Source: Tritrichomonas musculus (Eukaryota; Parabasalia; Tritrichomonadida; Tritrichomonadidae). From it: a DNA stretch of 64,000 nt. The translations under genes and the position numbers were made by a program. The notes under the pieces are model-generated. The model did no database searches, was not told the DNA's origin, and was given only the letters and a program-made list of their open reading frames with translations. The DNA is taken from positions 496,001 to 560,000 of the forward strand of contig JAPFFF010000011.1 in the NCBI GenBank assembly GCA_039105265.1. The letters are read 5' to 3'. This document shows, in pieces, positions 38,133 through 46,546 of this stretch (position 1 is the first letter of the stretch; each line of letters opens with the position of its first letter).

Positions 38133-38378
38133 ATGAATAGTGCCATTAATGGTTTGAGTTGTGATACATCATCTTTACACGCTCAGTTTAGAAGGGTAAA
38201 GGATATGATATTTGATAAATGTATGAATTCTGAAGATGACGCATTAAACGGAACTTTTGATAAGATGATTCACATACTGTCGATATATAAACAGCTATTT
38301 AATGATATTGAATCGATTAAGATACAATTAAGAACCATTGATGAACGTATTAAATCAGCTGAAAAGATAACTTTGTAA
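38133..38378 (+). CDS. Hypothetical 81-residue helical protein of Polinton B
   Basis: Starts MNSAINGLSCDTSSLHAQFR and continues as amphipathic helix (MIHILSIYKQLFNDIESIKI, LRTIDERIKSAEKI), compatible with a small coiled coil. Its position between two conserved genes and its clean ATG support it. No relative was recognised in A or C. Function unknown. Confidence 0.5.
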   Translation: MNSAINGLSCDTSSLHAQFRRVKDMIFDKCMNSEDDALNGTFDKMIHILSIYKQLFNDIESIKIQLRTIDERIKSAEKITL

Positions 38379-38429
38379 ATGATTCATTGAATGACGCATC
38401 AATAATGTATTGGTTTTATTTTTGTTTAA

Positions 38430-39005
38430 ATGAGTTTAAATCGTACTCGTATTCTTTCATCAGAAAATGATGCATCAGTTAAGCAGGAACAATCAACCAG
38501 TATTAATATAAACATCAAACCAAAGCAACCACAATCAGTTGAATATCCATCAGTTCAACCATTACCACAATCATCTCAAGCTACAAATTTTACTATTCCT
38601 CAGATGAATGGAGTATATCAATCACAGCTTCCAACAAACAACGTTTCACTAGAAAGGGGTATAAGTGATATAGGAGCTGATATAACAGAACTTGAAACCA
38701 AAAACAAATTTCTTGAGATATTGTTATCAATCTATGAAACAAACCCAATAAAAGTCAATGATTTATTGATTTGTCATTCAAATACATTAATGGAGCTCAT
38801 CAAATTACTAACACAAGCAGATAAAGTTGAATTGATTGTCAATGATGATTGTGCGTGTAATGGTTGTGTTTCTCGTTCCAAATATCTTTTGATTGATAGG
38901 ATATTGGTGTACAAAAATAATGAATCAAATGACTTGAAATACAAATATAATAGCATTTATACCGAACTCATTAGACACAACATTTCATTAAAAACATGTA
39001 TTTAA
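38430..39005 (+). CDS. Conserved Polinton protein with Cys motif, B copy
   Basis: 191 residues, distant relative of 14054-14578 and 50958-51485. A low-complexity N-terminus (Ser/Gln/Pro-rich) is followed by a helical middle and the conserved C-terminal block DDCACNGCVSRSKYLLIDRI ... YKYNSIYTELIRHNISLKT. Here the cysteines form a CxCxxC pattern, which strengthens the case for metal binding in this family. Function unknown; conserved in all three lineages. Confidence 0.6.
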   Translation: MSLNRTRILSSENDASVKQEQSTSININIKPKQPQSVEYPSVQPLPQSSQATNFTIPQMNGVYQSQLPTNNVSLERGISDIGADITELETKNKFLEILLSIYETNPIKVNDLLICHSNTLMELIKLLTQADKVELIVNDDCACNGCVSRSKYLLIDRILVYKNNESNDLKYKYNSIYTELIRHNISLKTCI

Positions 39006-39015
39006 AAACTAATAA

Positions 39016-39147
39016 ATGATATATGAAATATTAGTTGTTTCATTATTGACAGGTTTATTTTTAGTGAAGCTTGTTGAACTATCATTAATGATGCCTGACA
39101 AAGAACCAGAACTCAGTGAAGAGATAAGAACAAAAATGTATTCATGA
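39016..39147 (+). CDS. 43-residue single-pass membrane microprotein
   Basis: ATG at 39016 opens a 43-codon frame: residues 3-21 (YEILVVSLLTGLFLVKLVE) form one hydrophobic segment, followed by a charged tail ending RTKMYS. It fills the gap between two conserved genes of B and ends 24 bases before the ATPase start. Many viruses encode such small membrane proteins. Length is the main weakness; nothing similar was seen in A or C. Confidence 0.4.
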   Translation: MIYEILVVSLLTGLFLVKLVELSLMMPDKEPELSEEIRTKMYS

Positions 39148-39171
39148 AGAGCTTTAACGAAAACTAAAGAA

Positions 39172-40116
39172 ATGAAACGTTTCATGAAACCGACGCACTT
39201 TAATTATAAAGAGGTTTTATTTTCTAATAGCTCTGATTATGATGATGACCAAATGAGTTTTGCATTTGAATATGAATCATTCAGACCAACAGTTAATGAA
39301 AAGACATTTAACATTGATGATGAGATGAACAAAGCTTATCAACGCAATGAATCAAAAATAAAGAATGAATCAATCAGACCGATCGCGAACGGCATCTATG
39401 CACAATACAATTCATTGAACATACTTGTCGGAAATCAAGGAAGAGGAAAGAGCCATGTCGTTTTAAGAGATATCATTCAAATGTCAAGATTAAAGAACTC
39501 TGACTTTCATTTAATCGTTTATATATCTAAGAGCGGTACAATCAATGATGCAACATTTATTGCTCAACGTGAATTGATTCAACTTCCGATCAAAGTCATT
39601 AGTGATTCAAATGCTGAAGAATATCTTAAACAACTTGATTTATATAAAGAATTGTATGATAAATATTGTTCGACTCCAAAAATAGTAATCGAAGGGACGG
39701 AGTCACCTTTTGCGAAGCAAAATGAAAAGAAGTTAAATGATATGTTTGAGTTTCTTCATATCAATAAGTTAGGTCAACCGAATAAACCGCTAAACACTAT
39801 CATTCTTTGTGAAGATGCGAGCCGTTCATTAATTTTAAAGACTGATTACTTTACAAATTATGTTTCACAGCTCAGACATAAGCATTCAATCGTTTACATT
39901 AATATTCAGTTCTTCAAAGCAATCAAAACTGATTACAAGAACAATGCGACATCATTCTTTATCTTCAGTGGTTATTCAAGGCAAAAGCTAAGTTATGTAT
40001 ATCATCAAGTTCCAATGCCAATTGAGTTTGAACATTTATGGCAAAAATATAAAGACTTATCAGGTCATCAATTCGTGTTAGTCAATACGAGAACAAACAC
40101 AATTGAAATTCATTAA
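39172..40116 (+). CDS. A32/FtsK-type packaging ATPase of Polinton B
   Basis: 314 residues. Walker A is GNQGRGKS (about residue 86), Walker B TIILCEDAS (about 206), followed by a LRHKHSIVYINIQFFKAIKTDYKNNATSFF segment equivalent to the sensor region of the A and C enzymes. Identity to A and C is low, again marking B as another lineage. A 35-bp double hairpin encodes EGTESPFAKQN in the variable loop before Walker B. It probably packages DNA into capsids. Its 3' end overlaps the convergent gene at 40113. Confidence 0.85.
   Translation: MKRFMKPTHFNYKEVLFSNSSDYDDDQMSFAFEYESFRPTVNEKTFNIDDEMNKAYQRNESKIKNESIRPIANGIYAQYNSLNILVGNQGRGKSHVVLRDIIQMSRLKNSDFHLIVYISKSGTINDATFIAQRELIQLPIKVISDSNAEEYLKQLDLYKELYDKYCSTPKIVIEGTESPFAKQNEKKLNDMFEFLHINKLGQPNKPLNTIILCEDASRSLILKTDYFTNYVSQLRHKHSIVYINIQFFKAIKTDYKNNATSFFIFSGYSRQKLSYVYHQVPMPIEFEHLWQKYKDLSGHQFVLVNTRTNTIEIH
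39691..39725 (+). repeat. 35-bp double-hairpin repeat, copy 2 (in frame, EGTESPFAKQN)
   Basis: Differs from 37973-38007 at two bases. The second hairpin TTTTGC-GAA-GCAAAA is perfect and the first has one mismatch. It lies inside the ATPase gene in the same reading frame as copy 1. Confidence 0.85.
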
Positions 40117-40568
40117 TCTAATATGAGCTGTTGTTGAACACCTACAAATAGTTGCGGTGTATTGATATTATATTTTTGTCTCATCTGTTCGATGAGTTCC
40201 TTTGTTTTCTTATCATTAACTTTCCTGATGCTATAATTATAATACTTGTAATCTTTAAATGATTGTTCTTCATTTGAGCCTTCAGCGAAGAACTCAAGTG
40301 AATTCGTTGATATTCTTCTTCTAACATTTGATGTTAATGTTATATATTCGAGCCCGAGTTTAATAATCTCATCATAATATAATCGTTTAAATTCATTATC
40401 TTTGTTCTTCAATGATATATACAACACTTTAGCTTTATATGTAGCCTTTCCGCAAGGTATCGGGTATCTATCACACAATATTGAGAAATCACATTGTTTG
40501 AACTTCTCTGATTCATCTAACATTTCAATAAGTGAATTAATGTAATCATAAACTTTTGGCATTGACAT
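40113..40568 (-). CDS. Conserved 151-residue Polinton protein, B copy
   Basis: Member of the family at 13586-14032 and 50013-50462: VYDYINSLIEML, CDFSILCDRYPIPCG, KVLYISLKNKDNEFKRLYYDEI, SNVRRRISTNSLEFFAEGSN, YYNYSI and LFVGVQQQLIL are all kept. In B the gene is inverted relative to the ATPase. Retention in three lineages indicates a core function, still unknown. Confidence 0.7.
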   Translation of the reverse strand: MSMPKVYDYINSLIEMLDESEKFKQCDFSILCDRYPIPCGKATYKAKVLYISLKNKDNEFKRLYYDEIIKLGLEYITLTSNVRRRISTNSLEFFAEGSNEEQSFKDYKYYNYSIRKVNDKKTKELIEQMRQKYNINTPQLFVGVQQQLILD

Positions 40569-40636
40569 ATCTTTATCATGAAATTAAAAAACAAAAAATA
40601 AAGTTCATCAGCTTGATAATGAATTAAATGAATTGT

Positions 40637-40843
40637 CTAATAAATGAGTTCTTCAAGTTCAGCTATTAATTGTTCAGTACCGTTGAATTTCTTTAGCTGG
40701 TTAATAAAGTGATTTATCTCTTTTAGTACTTCATCTATGACATTATCATTATCGTAGAGGTATTTTAAAGCGGGTCTCCATCCTTTTAGCTTTTTGTTGA
40801 TTCTATTAATGAGGGTGCTTAATTGTTCCGCTTGGTTTGACAT
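40637..40843 (-). CDS. Hypothetical 68-residue helical protein of Polinton B
   Basis: MSNQAEQLSTLINRINKKLK followed by two more amphipathic helices. A single ATG-started frame upstream of the conserved 151-residue gene on the same strand. No relative seen. It is the last gene that can be tied to B on this side. Confidence 0.45.
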   Translation of the reverse strand: MSNQAEQLSTLINRINKKLKGWRPALKYLYDNDNVIDEVLKEINHFINQLKKFNGTEQLIAELEELIY

Positions 40844-41037
40844 TATAAATTGCTGATAAAAAAATAAAAAATTTTTGAAAGTTCTGTTTTTCGTTGTTGT
40901 TATTTTTGTTAATTTAAAAATATGTATTTTAACCCTACCCCTTTTGATACCCCTTTTATCTCACCCCTCCAGCCGGTCCTCCTTACTCTCTAACGTTCCG
41001 TCAAGAAATCCCGAGCCATTTTTTATCACGACCACAA

Positions 41038-41340
41038 ATGGACGCCCCGAGTGATTTAAAAATGATGACAGAATATAAAGGCTACACTTTACGCAACCCC
41101 TATTATACATCAAGAACGACGCAACAAATCTATGATGCACAAAAAAATATTAGGACATGCGATAGTCATGGATACGTCATTTTGGAAGTATTAGATGAAA
41201 GGAACAAGTTTAGCGGCTTTAGATATGCAAAATTTAGACGTGCAGCTTTGTTGAAATATAGTGGTGATTACGATTTGTTGAAGGAAAAAGACGCCCCAAG
41301 ATATCGATTATTTGATGAGCACCACCAAATATTTAAATGA
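41038..41340 (+). CDS. Hypothetical 100-residue protein next to a Polinton fragment
   Basis: A basic protein (MDAPSDLKMMTEYKGYTLRN, ..., RAALLKYSGDYDLLKEKDAP) with no recognised family. Its last codons overlap the start of the penton-like fragment (ATGA), which suggests that it belongs to the same element fragment D. It follows a C/T-rich stretch (40930-41000) unlike the DNA around it. Function unknown. Confidence 0.5.
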   Translation: MDAPSDLKMMTEYKGYTLRNPYYTSRTTQQIYDAQKNIRTCDSHGYVILEVLDERNKFSGFRYAKFRRAALLKYSGDYDLLKEKDAPRYRLFDEHHQIFK

Positions 41341-41402
41341 ATCCCAACCATTTTTTGTTAAGATATCCCTTCGAATCAAGAAGTTGTTTTATAATGATTG
41401 AA

Positions 41403-41975
41403 ATGTACCCGACGCTCAATCCAGCTGAAGAACAAACACCAATCCCTATGGAGCACGCTTTCTTTCTGGAAGATGGAGAAAGAGACCCTGCGAAATTTAA
41501 TCGTTATTATTTTAATTTTCCACAAGAATGGTGCACATCTAATCGTGGTGAGTCTATTATTGGTGTTAGAAATATATTTATGTTAGCTAGAAAGAGAAGG
41601 CTAGAATTTAAAATTAAAGTTAGGAAATACTACAAAGAGGACTACAATAAATATGCTACTCCTCCTCCAAAATCAGATGACCCAAACTTATATGACCACT
41701 CAGCGTATATAAGTATACCTGCTGCAAGGAAATCTATGTTTGAAGTAAATGTTTTAATGTGGATGAGTGAGAAGGATGATTTCGGTGGTTTTGGACACGT
41801 ATTATATGAATATCTATGGGCTGAAATGAAAAAATATAATCAAGAGATTGAAGACAATTTGGCGAAGGCAAAAACAGAAGAAGAGAAAGCTAAGTATAAA
41901 GACAAGCCAAGATTTAGTGAAGACCCTTATGGCCTTTCAACTGAGCTTGATGTCATGGCTGATGGAGTAGTATAG
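41403..41975 (+). pseudogene. Incomplete penton-like gene, Polinton fragment D
   Basis: Starts like the C gene at 43226 (MYPTLNPAEE, NRYYFNFPQEWCTSNRGES, then a basic LARKRRLEF) but covers only the N-terminal part of the family. It stops at the place where GC-rich hairpins and non-coding DNA begin. It is a distinct copy rather than a duplicate of the C gene, because residues differ throughout and an insert rich in Lys/Pro is unique. The fragment cannot be placed in B or C with certainty. Confidence 0.65.
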
Positions 41976-41977
41976 TA

Positions 41978-42046
41978 TAGGCTGGGATTCATTCTTCACC
42001 CCAGCCTACACTGCTCGCCACCAAGCTCAGGTACGCCTTCGCTTGG
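41978..42046 (+). repeat. Two adjacent GC-rich hairpins
   Basis: TAGGCTGGG (41978-41986) pairs with CCCAGCCTA (42000-42008); CCAAGC (42021-42026) pairs with GCTTGG (42041-42046). They mark the sharp change from coding-like to non-coding DNA. Confidence 0.7.
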
Positions 42047-42874
42047 GCCTCGCTACCCGGCAAAATACCCTCTGAAAACCTATCGTAAGTACACACTCTC
42101 TACTTTCACTATTCCACCAATGTCATTTCCAAGGTATGGAGTAGTTTTTGAGCTTTCTAATAGTGTTTTTTGAATTCTACACCCGAAAAAACGATATTTC
42201 TTGTATAGGCACGACTTCGAAATATTGAGTAGAAATTGAGTTAATATTTTCTCTCAAATATTTTTATGCCAGAAGTATATTTTTTTCTCTCAAATATTTT
42301 GAAAAGATTTTATAAAAATATTCTTAAAAAGTTAACTAGACACCAAGATATTTTAATATTATTTTTCTCTTTTTGAATTTAAATTTATTAATTTTTCAAA
42401 ATTTTTGTTCCACTTTTTGAATATAAATTTTGGTATTGCGCAAGCTTGCTCAGTCTTGTTCAATCTTGCGCAAGCCTTTCGCAAGCCTTTCGCAACTCTT
42501 GCGCAAGTACACCTCTCTGGCATCCTAAAATTTTCATCCAAATTTGAGAAATAAAATTTTTTCCTTTAAAATTATAATATTTGTGAAAGAAAATTTTATT
42601 AATAAATTGATAGGTAAAATTTTTTATTATTTTTACAAGTTTATGGTTATAATTTATTAAAATTAATTTTTATAAAAAATGTCGGACTTTCTATTTTTCG
42701 AACCATGTAACTTTCCACCAAATATTTCCATTGAGCTATGACCCCATACAAGAATTTTTTTGGATGGTTTATTTTTAAAACTAAATTCTGAATATATTAT
42801 TTGAGTTATTAGAATATATTTCAATATTTATTTGGTTTTATATTTATTCAAAATCGAGTTTCCATCTTTGTCTA

Positions 42875-42939
42875 TGCGTGTGTCGTAATGGTTAAACTCC
42901 CTACCTAACATCCTAGGTTCGACATATATCCGGAACGCA
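42875..42939 (+). other. tRNA-like, possible Pol III-type sequence
   Basis: TGCGT at 42875 can pair with ACGCA ending at 42939, followed by a T run. Between them lie TAATGGTTAAACTCC (A-box-like) and AGGTTCGACAT (B-box-like, GGTTCGA). At 65 bases it is shorter than a tRNA and the T-arm does not pair well, so a decayed tRNA or the head of a tRNA-derived SINE is more likely than a working tRNA. Confidence 0.35.
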
Positions 42940-43225
42940 TTTTTTCTGAGTTATGAGAAAGAGTGGACTTTGAGTGAAATCTGTGAAAACTTGGATTTGT
43001 GGCTAAGTTGTGAGTTGTTCGTTAACAATTATTCCGCAAACAAAAAACTTATTGAGTTAAGTTTCCATCTTCCTGATCGAGGCCATTAACTTCCCCTAGT
43101 TAACGGACGGCTCCTTTCAATAAGGATTTCATTTGGAGTAGATCTCTTTTATAAGTAATTCAGAAAAAGGCCTCTCAGGGTTGGTTTTTGCACTTTTGTT
43201 TTTATATTTTAATATTTTTATAAAA

Positions 43226-44572
43226 ATGTATCCAACACTTAATCCCGCAGAAGAAACAACACCTATACCAATTGAATATGCTTACTTTTTAGAAGATGGA
43301 GAACAAGACCCAAGCAAACCTAATCGATATTACTTTAATTTTCCTCAAGAATGGTGTACTTCGAATAGAGGGGAATCAATTGTAGGCGTAAGAAGTATTT
43401 ATTTAATGGCTCGAAGAAGAAAATTAGAATTTGATTTTAGCATTCGAAAATATTTGAGGAAGGACTTTGATGAACTAAAGGCAAAGGAAGAAAAGGCAAA
43501 GGAAGAAAAGGCAGAGGATAAAGATAAAGAAATAAATAATGACGAAATATATGACAAATTACCAAAAAAATCAAAAATAGAATTAACAATCCATGTTATA
43601 TCTTGGTTATCGACTGATAATGATATGAGAAAAATATTTAATGATATAAATGACCAATTAGATAAAAAATTTGAGGAATTTAATGAAATTAATAAAAATG
43701 AATATAAAATAACAACTGATGACCTAAAAACAATATATGAACAATATAAAGCTATCACTAAAGAATATATCAATCCATTATTTGGACGTTTTTATTTTGT
43801 GAAAGATGTGTTAACATTTCTATTTAATGCCCGAGAAAAGTATCAAGAATATCAAACAAAAATCGATAATTGGTTTAAAGAGCATAAAGAAAAGATTATT
43901 CCCCTCTTTCACCAAGATAAGATTGATAGAAGCCAAAGCGATTTTCAAATGGATGGATATTATGATTATGAAAAGAAGGCATTTGTCGAAACCATTTTTT
44001 CACCACAGAACTTAGAAAAAAATACAAGTTCCAAACCATCATTTATATATATGGCACCAGAGATAACCGATTATGAAGATTTTCCAACACCTACGCCTAC
44101 ACCAACACCAACACCTACACCAAAACCAATACCAGGGGAAAATGATTTTGTCGAATTAGGTCTATACTATGTTGATTTCAAGATTAATTTTAGAGAAAGT
44201 GATAGAACAGATTCTAACTATAAGAATACTGATTTTGCTGATTTATTTAATATAGGAGATAAACCATATCAAAATAATCCATATAAATTTAATGATAAAT
44301 GGTGCAGAAGATTAGATTTTAAAAATATTTGGGATAGACATTCGTGTAAAGTATATTCATCAATAGCTGAGCAATCAAATAAATATTATTTAGGCAATAG
44401 TCAAATATACTTCAGTCCTATCAAGTACTTCAAACTGAACTCAACTGATCAAAGATTTTGGATAGAATTATATTCAGGGCGTCATAATAATATTCCTGTT
44501 CTGGTACCAAACAATGAATCATTTGTCATTGAAATGCAATTATTACCATTTAAGAAGATGCTTTACATTTAA
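43226..44572 (+). CDS. Polinton C penton-like (minor capsid) protein
   Basis: About 448 residues from ATG 43226, the start that matches the related genes. It is longer than the A (333) and B (347) versions because of a Lys/Glu-rich helical expansion (about 85-230) and a (Thr-Pro)n linker near residue 290. Conserved ends are NRYYFNFPQEWCTSNRGES, QMDGYYDYEKKAF and NIWDRHSCKVYSSIAEQ, then SPIKYFKLNSTDQRFWIELYS. It sits 11 bases before the integrase. The penton role is inferred from position and family. Confidence 0.6.
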   Translation: MYPTLNPAEETTPIPIEYAYFLEDGEQDPSKPNRYYFNFPQEWCTSNRGESIVGVRSIYLMARRRKLEFDFSIRKYLRKDFDELKAKEEKAKEEKAEDKDKEINNDEIYDKLPKKSKIELTIHVISWLSTDNDMRKIFNDINDQLDKKFEEFNEINKNEYKITTDDLKTIYEQYKAITKEYINPLFGRFYFVKDVLTFLFNAREKYQEYQTKIDNWFKEHKEKIIPLFHQDKIDRSQSDFQMDGYYDYEKKAFVETIFSPQNLEKNTSSKPSFIYMAPEITDYEDFPTPTPTPTPTPTPKPIPGENDFVELGLYYVDFKINFRESDRTDSNYKNTDFADLFNIGDKPYQNNPYKFNDKWCRRLDFKNIWDRHSCKVYSSIAEQSNKYYLGNSQIYFSPIKYFKLNSTDQRFWIELYSGRHNNIPVLVPNNESFVIEMQLLPFKKMLYI

Positions 44573-44583
44573 GACTAATTTAA

Positions 44584-45669
44584 ATGAACAAAAAGCATTT
44601 TAAGACAATTAATGAGCTTCATTCTTTTTTTCCTTGGAGATCTGCCTCTAAATTTGTTCCACTCGCAAAACGATATGGATTCACAGAAGAAGCCGCATTA
44701 GATTATTTAAGGAAGATAGTACATGATGTAAAGGTACCAAAGGCAAAGTTTATGAATATCTATTCTAAACACTCTGGAGGATATCAAATGGACACATTCA
44801 TCAATGATAAGACAAAGGATGGTCTCAACTATTTGATGCTAATTAATATTAACACAAGAAAAGCATATTGTTATCCAATGAAGGGGAAAGGTGCAAAAGA
44901 GGTAGCCCAGGCATTAAATAAATTTTTTGAGGACGAGCCAGATGTCTATTCGATAACATCAGACCAGGATGCTGCTTACTTGTCCAATGATGTATTACAG
45001 TTGATGAAGACCAAAAATATTGTCTACACTACTACCGAGGATAATGATCATAATGTACTAGGTATCATAAATAGGTTCATGAGAACGATTAGAGACATGG
45101 TAGGCGAGAACAGGTTCATCAATGAGAAAGAAATGGATAGTTTAATAGATTCTTACAACAATTCTCCCCACAGGTCATTGGACTATAAGATACCAAACGA
45201 GATGACAGAGAAAGATGAAAAAGAATATGTAAAAACCAAGTCGCAAAACAATCCATATGACTTTAAACCAAATGATAGAGTTAGAATTATTCAAGCCAAG
45301 GAGCCATTTTCGAAGCGCAGGAACAAGGTAAGCAAGGAAGCATATATAGTTGATTCAAAGGCTGGGAACCAATTTATAATTAAGTCCAAAGATGAGTCAA
45401 TAGACAAACTCCCTGGTTATAGGTTAATCAAGACACAAAACAAAAATATTGTACAAACACTTAAGGGAGGCAAGAGAGGTATTGTGGAGAAGATTATTTC
45501 TTATGATACAACAAAGAACAAATATAAAATTAAATACAGCGAAGGTACAGAAGACATCATACCGGCTAAAAATTTACGAGAAGGTGCTCCAACAAAGCTA
45601 TCTAATCTTGAAGTGGATTACTGGTCAAAGAAAAAAAATATACCCAATGGAATAAAAAAGTGGATTTAA
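44584..45669 (+). CDS. Polinton C integrase (rve type)
   Basis: 361 residues. Core blocks are YQMDTFINDKTKDGLNYLML, VYSITSDQDAAYLS, HNVLGIINRFMRTIRDMVGE and NNSPHRSLDYKIPNE. The C-terminal SH3-like module contains EAYIVDSKAGNQFIIKSKDE and ends with a short basic tail. It is closest to the partial integrase of B in the N-terminal region (KFVPLAKRYGF in both). Role as for the A enzyme. The ATPase follows after 10 bases. Confidence 0.92.
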   Translation: MNKKHFKTINELHSFFPWRSASKFVPLAKRYGFTEEAALDYLRKIVHDVKVPKAKFMNIYSKHSGGYQMDTFINDKTKDGLNYLMLININTRKAYCYPMKGKGAKEVAQALNKFFEDEPDVYSITSDQDAAYLSNDVLQLMKTKNIVYTTTEDNDHNVLGIINRFMRTIRDMVGENRFINEKEMDSLIDSYNNSPHRSLDYKIPNEMTEKDEKEYVKTKSQNNPYDFKPNDRVRIIQAKEPFSKRRNKVSKEAYIVDSKAGNQFIIKSKDESIDKLPGYRLIKTQNKNIVQTLKGGKRGIVEKIISYDTTKNKYKIKYSEGTEDIIPAKNLREGAPTKLSNLEVDYWSKKKNIPNGIKKWI

Positions 45670-45679
45670 CGAATATTAA

Positions 45680-46534
45680 ATGTCTAAACAAATAATGAAA
45701 GAAGTGGAATCCTTAATCCAAAAGACAATGAAGAAGAACCAGAAAGAGATAGAGGGAGCATTGATGAAACCTCTCCATCCTTCATATCCATTTAGTACGA
45801 ATGGAATTATATTTCTTATTGGTAAACCAGGTGCAGGTAAGAGTTATTGGTTGTGGAAACACATACTAATTACTGAACGTCTATTTAAGCATCCGTACTA
45901 TCAAAAAATAATATTTTGCTCAAGTTCTGGAAAAGCAGACAAAACGGCTGAGGCAATGAGTAAAGAGGTAAAGACACCAATAGTATATCTTAATGAAGCC
46001 CAATTGATGGATTACCTAAAGAAACATCTAAAGAGAAAAATAAAATATTATGCAATGGTTAAACATGTATTATCTAAGATGAAGGAAACAAATGAAGAAA
46101 TGCAAAGACTTATAAACAAGCACTCCCTCCAAGAAATAGATGATAGAATAGTATATATAGCCAATAAGTTAGTAAAATACCAAACCTCTTCTTACCCATA
46201 TAACACACTAATAATATTGGATGACTGTGCAGGAAGCGATTTGTTAACACATAATAATACTGAATTCCTTAGACTATTAACCAAGACAAGACATTATAAT
46301 ATTACCTGCATCATGGCTATTCAGACAATCAGATTCGTACACATAAATGCAAAAAGATTGGCCACGGATATCATATGCTATAGTGGATACTCAGAAGAAG
46401 ATTTTACTTCCTTGCTTCAACAAACAAATAACAACCTTAATATCAAGAAGACGGTAAAAGAATATTTACAGCATAGAGATCTTCATTCAAAATTTATTAT
46501 GAACATAACCGCCAATAAATATTACTTTGACTGA
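45680..46534 (+). CDS. A32/FtsK-type packaging ATPase of Polinton C
   Basis: 284 residues, very similar to 9461-10327: Walker A GKPGAGKS near residue 53, Walker B TLIILDDC near 185, and LLTKTRHYNITCIMAIQTIRF. It is among the best-conserved genes between A and C at protein level, although codons differ at many third positions. It is followed 12 bases later by the Gly/Ala-rich protein. Confidence 0.93.
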   Translation: MSKQIMKEVESLIQKTMKKNQKEIEGALMKPLHPSYPFSTNGIIFLIGKPGAGKSYWLWKHILITERLFKHPYYQKIIFCSSSGKADKTAEAMSKEVKTPIVYLNEAQLMDYLKKHLKRKIKYYAMVKHVLSKMKETNEEMQRLINKHSLQEIDDRIVYIANKLVKYQTSSYPYNTLIILDDCAGSDLLTHNNTEFLRLLTKTRHYNITCIMAIQTIRFVHINAKRLATDIICYSGYSEEDFTSLLQQTNNNLNIKKTVKEYLQHRDLHSKFIMNITANKYYFD

Positions 46535-46546
46535 TATTAAAAGACA

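Larger units (their letters stand above)
30548..40860. mobile_element. Polinton B, right arm
   Basis: The second arm of the older element starts with the target duplication and carries a fibre-region tail, an inverted-repeat-bounded zinc-motif gene, an HNH nuclease, a diverged DNA polymerase locus, small conserved genes shared with A and C, and a packaging ATPase. The right boundary is approximate: the last recognised gene ends at 40843, and no terminal repeat was found before the unrelated sequence at 40900-41037. The capsid and protease genes of B, if present, must lie left of the window. Confidence 0.75.
41976..43225. other. 1.25-kb non-coding stretch between Polinton fragment D and Polinton C
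   Basis: No convincing gene. The left 85 bp are GC-rich with two hairpins. Then comes AT-rich DNA with a repeated TTCTCTCAAATATTTT (near 42250 and 42287), a block with three TTGCGCAAG palindromes (about 42434-42505), and a tRNA-like stretch (42875-42939). It may be host intergenic DNA, or the remains of the missing left end of C. No terminal repeat of C was found here. Confidence 0.6.

Noticed and set aside
41038-41340. Host gene between B and C
   Set aside because: No host family was recognised and it overlaps the penton-like fragment by ATGA, so it is more likely part of the element fragment.
43100-43225. Left terminal repeat of Polinton C
   Set aside because: No sequence here resembles the A terminal repeat, and no inverted partner is inside the window, so the left end was left undefined.
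44090-44135. Thr-Pro repeats here and near 57960-58030 as a special element
   Set aside because: They are simple ACACCT-type microsatellites used as protein linkers; nothing more is needed to explain them.
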